Origin: Lachnospiraceae bacterium | GTDB taxonomy: Bacteria > Bacillota > Clostridia > Lachnospirales > Lachnospiraceae | Direction of reading: 5' to 3' | Length of the DNA stretch: 64,000 nt | NCBI GenBank assembly: GCA_023663945.1 | Contig: JAMPGL010000007.1 | Location: 26,958-90,957 of the forward strand | Shown here: positions 62,751-64,000 of the stretch, piece by piece | Layout of the letters: each line of letters begins with the position of its first letter | How positions within the stretch are numbered: position 1 is the stretch's first letter | The notes under the pieces: generated by a model | Told to the model about the DNA's origin: nothing | Database searches by the model: none | The model's input: only the letters and a program-made list of their open reading frames with translations | Made by a program: the position numbers and the translations under genes

Positions 62751-62793
62751 GATGTCATGTTCATTCGATAAAAACCGAGAATGCGCTTTTGAG
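62751..62793 (+). repeat. Direct repeat, copy 1, left of HigBA
   Basis: A 26-bp block (62751-62776) recurs without change at 63710-63735 and is followed in both places by a diverged AATG-(C/T)-(A/G)-C-TTTT core. Together the two copies flank the toxin-antitoxin module. Confidence 0.75.
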
Positions 62794-62873
62794 AAGTGAA
62801 AAAATTCGATATAAAGAGTAGTAATAAGTTCATCCGGACAAAGAATACTGTTTCGTACAGTTTTAAAAAGGAC

Positions 62874-62915
62874 AAAAGGGATTTGAAGTCGAAAAATTTC
62901 AAATCTCTTTTATTT
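62874..62915 (+). terminator. Hairpin terminator upstream of higB promoter
   Basis: AAAAGGGATTTGAA / TTCAAATCTCTTTT (62874-62887, 62898-62911), one G-U, T-rich 3' side. It may end a lost upstream transcript. Confidence 0.6.
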
Positions 62916-62919
62916 TATA

Positions 62920-62948
62920 TTGACACATGAAGGCTTTTAAGCTATCAT
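62920..62948 (+). promoter_or_regulatory. Promoter of higBA
   Basis: TTGACA (62920-62925), 17-bp spacer, TATCAT (62943-62948), with AAAGGAGA before the ATG at 62974. Confidence 0.65.
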
Positions 62949-62973
62949 ATGAGCTGACAAAGGAGATATAAGA

Positions 62974-63342
62974 ATGTACGAGGTTCATTTTTATCAAGAT
63001 GCCGACGGTAATCAGCCCGTTAAAGAATACCTTGATATGTTGGAAGAAAAATCTGTAAAAAGCAAAGATGCCAGAATAAAATATAATAAAATTGACCAGT
63101 ATATCGGAATACTAATGGAATATGGAACAGCGGTCGGAGAGCCATATGTGAAGCATTTGGATGGGGAAATATGGGAACTGCGTCCGTTAAGAGACAGAAT
63201 TTTATTTTTTGCATGGGATGGAAACTCATTTATTTTATTAAGCTATTTTATGAAAAGCACACAAAAGACGCCTAAAAAAGAGATTGAAAAGGCGAAACGG
63301 TTAATGGAAGATTTCAGGGAAAGGAGCAGGGAAGATGGATAG
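62974..63342 (+). CDS. HigB-like RelE/ParE-superfamily toxin
   Basis: Protein of 122 residues of the phage Gp49/HigB group of RelE-type mRNA-cleaving toxins. GNQPVKEYLDML opens the fold, IWELRPLRDRILFFAWDGN is the central beta-sheet with basic residues, and LLSYFMKSTQKTPKKEIEKA the family end motif. The toxin gene comes first and overlaps the antitoxin by 8 bp, as in higBA loci. It is flanked by direct repeats, suggesting acquisition. Confidence 0.88.
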   Translation: MYEVHFYQDADGNQPVKEYLDMLEEKSVKSKDARIKYNKIDQYIGILMEYGTAVGEPYVKHLDGEIWELRPLRDRILFFAWDGNSFILLSYFMKSTQKTPKKEIEKAKRLMEDFRERSREDG

Positions 63343-63640
63343 TGGAAAGAGAATTTCTCCGGTGGGGGAAAGCTGGAGTGAATACAGAAAAAATCATTAT
63401 ACGGCGGAAGAAATCGCTGAAAATGATTTAATGGTTAAGCTGGTTGGAGAAGTAATAAAGACCAGAAAGGAAAAGCACATATCGCAAAGAGAATTGGAGA
63501 ATATGACAGGGGTTAAGCAGTCTGTAATTGCAAGAATGGAAAGCGGAAAAACAGACCCCCAGTTATCAACAATTTTAAAACTGCTGGTATCTATGGGGAA
63601 AACACTTACAATCGTTCCGCTGGAATTGTCTGAAAAATAG
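63335..63640 (+). CDS. HigA-type XRE antitoxin
   Basis: Antitoxin of 101 residues. The N-terminal segment probably wraps the toxin, and the C-terminal half is an XRE helix-turn-helix (ISQRELENMTGVKQSVIARM, then TILKLLVSMGKTLTIVPL). It neutralises HigB and represses the operon. GGGAAGATGG gives a coupled start inside the toxin gene. Confidence 0.88.
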   Translation: MDSGKRISPVGESWSEYRKNHYTAEEIAENDLMVKLVGEVIKTRKEKHISQRELENMTGVKQSVIARMESGKTDPQLSTILKLLVSMGKTLTIVPLELSEK

Positions 63641-63665
63641 GAAAATATGGTGCATATTTTTTATA

Positions 63666-63755
63666 ACTTCCTAAAAGTGCATTTTTGAGCGTAACCGATA
63701 AACAAAGGCGATGTCATGTTCATTCGATAAAAACCCAAAATGTACTTTTTGGAAG
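63666..63755. repeat. Imperfect palindrome containing direct-repeat copy 2
   Basis: Left arm CTTCCTAAAAGTGCATTTTT (63668-63687) pairs with right arm AAAATGTACTTTTTGGAAG (63737-63755). The middle holds the second copy of the 26-bp block (63710-63735). This looks like a REP/MITE-type repeat unit. Confidence 0.6.
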
Positions 63756-63823
63756 CGAGAAATCCTGCTTGACGCAAGGATATTTGTACGCTAAAGTATA
63801 ATTATCGGGAAAAGGAGCACGGT

Positions 63824-63895
63824 ATGCAGAATATTATTTACACGAAAAAGGCAAGAAAAAATATCAAGGCTCTGGATATAAGAGTAAAAGCGTGA
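63824..63895 (+). pseudogene. Truncated RelE-type toxin start (23 aa)
   Basis: Short ORF with a perfect AAAGGAG site. It reads MQNIIYTKKARKNIKALDIR and stops three residues later; this is the usual N-terminal strand and helix of RelE/ParE toxins, cut off by a stop. A terminator follows at 63911. No antitoxin is seen. Confidence 0.5.
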
Positions 63896-63910
63896 GGCTT
63901 AAGATAAAGT

Positions 63911-63935
63911 GGCTGTCGGGAATAGACAGCCTTTT
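63911..63935 (+). terminator. Terminator after truncated toxin
   Basis: GGCTGTC / GACAGCC (63911-63917, 63925-63931) with a 7-nt loop and TTTT. Confidence 0.75.
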
Positions 63936-63960
63936 ATGTTAGGTCTATTCAGAGATAATG

Positions 63961-63980
63961 CGTAAAAGTACATTTTTAAG
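63961..63980. repeat. Further copy of the repeat core
   Basis: AAAAGTACATTTTT recurs in the orientation of the left arm of the 63666-63755 palindrome. The element may continue past the window edge. Confidence 0.4.
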
Positions 63981-64000
63981 GCAGGAAGCCTTTAATGAAA

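Noticed and set aside
1-64000. tRNA, rRNA genes, complete insertion sequences or prophage genes
   Set aside because: No cloverleaf with conserved T-loop, no rRNA segments, and no transposase, integrase or phage structural genes were recognised by eye; a tRNAscan or ISfinder run would be decisive.

Overview
The window looks like a chromosomal segment of a low-to-mid GC Firmicute, most likely an anaerobic gut Lachnospiraceae. The reasons are strong AGGAGG-type ribosome binding sites, a T-box controlled trp operon, a PerR/rubrerythrin oxidative stress pair, a YesM/YesN-type two-component pair, small TSCPD and DUF4358 proteins, and a cytoplasmic GH95 fucosidase. There are no rRNA or tRNA genes, CRISPR arrays, complete insertion sequences or prophages. 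The species cannot be named from the sequence alone.

Layout. 1-4.7 kb: 3' end of gyrA, a CPA2 cation/proton antiporter and a flotillin. 4.7-7.9 kb: an XRE-AbrB regulator with a glycosyltransferase, divergent from a beta-helix lipoprotein. 7.9-19.7 kb: a pentose locus with a FGGY kinase, AraD, a YesN/YesM two-component system and a YtfQRT-YjfF-type furanose ABC importer that has two different binding proteins and terminators inside the cluster. 19.8-24.6 kb: a diguanylate cyclase, an Lsa/CplR-like ABC-F protein behind a leader with all parts of a ribosome-sensing attenuator, an AraC regulator and a toroid (terpenoid-cyclase-like) protein. 24.6-28 kb: an AT-rich island with a decayed Vsr-like nuclease, a probable restriction enzyme, a 5mC methyltransferase fused to an HTH domain, and a roughly 350-bp fold-back element. 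28-41.5 kb: MATE, PanE, a DUF2975/YozG/DUF4173 membrane operon, a DUF1538 protein with a tandem PII protein, exonuclease III, an MBOAT/SGNH acylation pair and murG. 41.7-49.4 kb: a GH95 enzyme, pgi, TraX and a chemotaxis receptor. 49.4-56.4 kb: trpEGDCFBA on the minus strand under a Trp T-box. 56.4-61 kb: DUF4430, an ECF S component, a hydroxyacid dehydrogenase, an S-adenosylhomocysteine deaminase and an AhcY-type hydrolase. 61.3-64 kb: an orphan MqsA-like antitoxin, reverse rubrerythrin with PerR, and a HigBA module between copies of a small repeat.

How the parts work together. The pentose locus can sense (YesM/YesN), import (YtfQRT-YjfF) and convert an L-arabinose-type sugar via ribulose 5-phosphate chemistry (kinase plus AraD); araA is not in the window. 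The SAH deaminase and AhcY form a route for removing S-adenosylhomocysteine by deamination first. The strongest candidates for new biology are the ABC-F leader attenuator, the fold-back element in the restriction island, the DUF1538/tandem-PII pair, and the DUF4430/ECF/SAH cluster.
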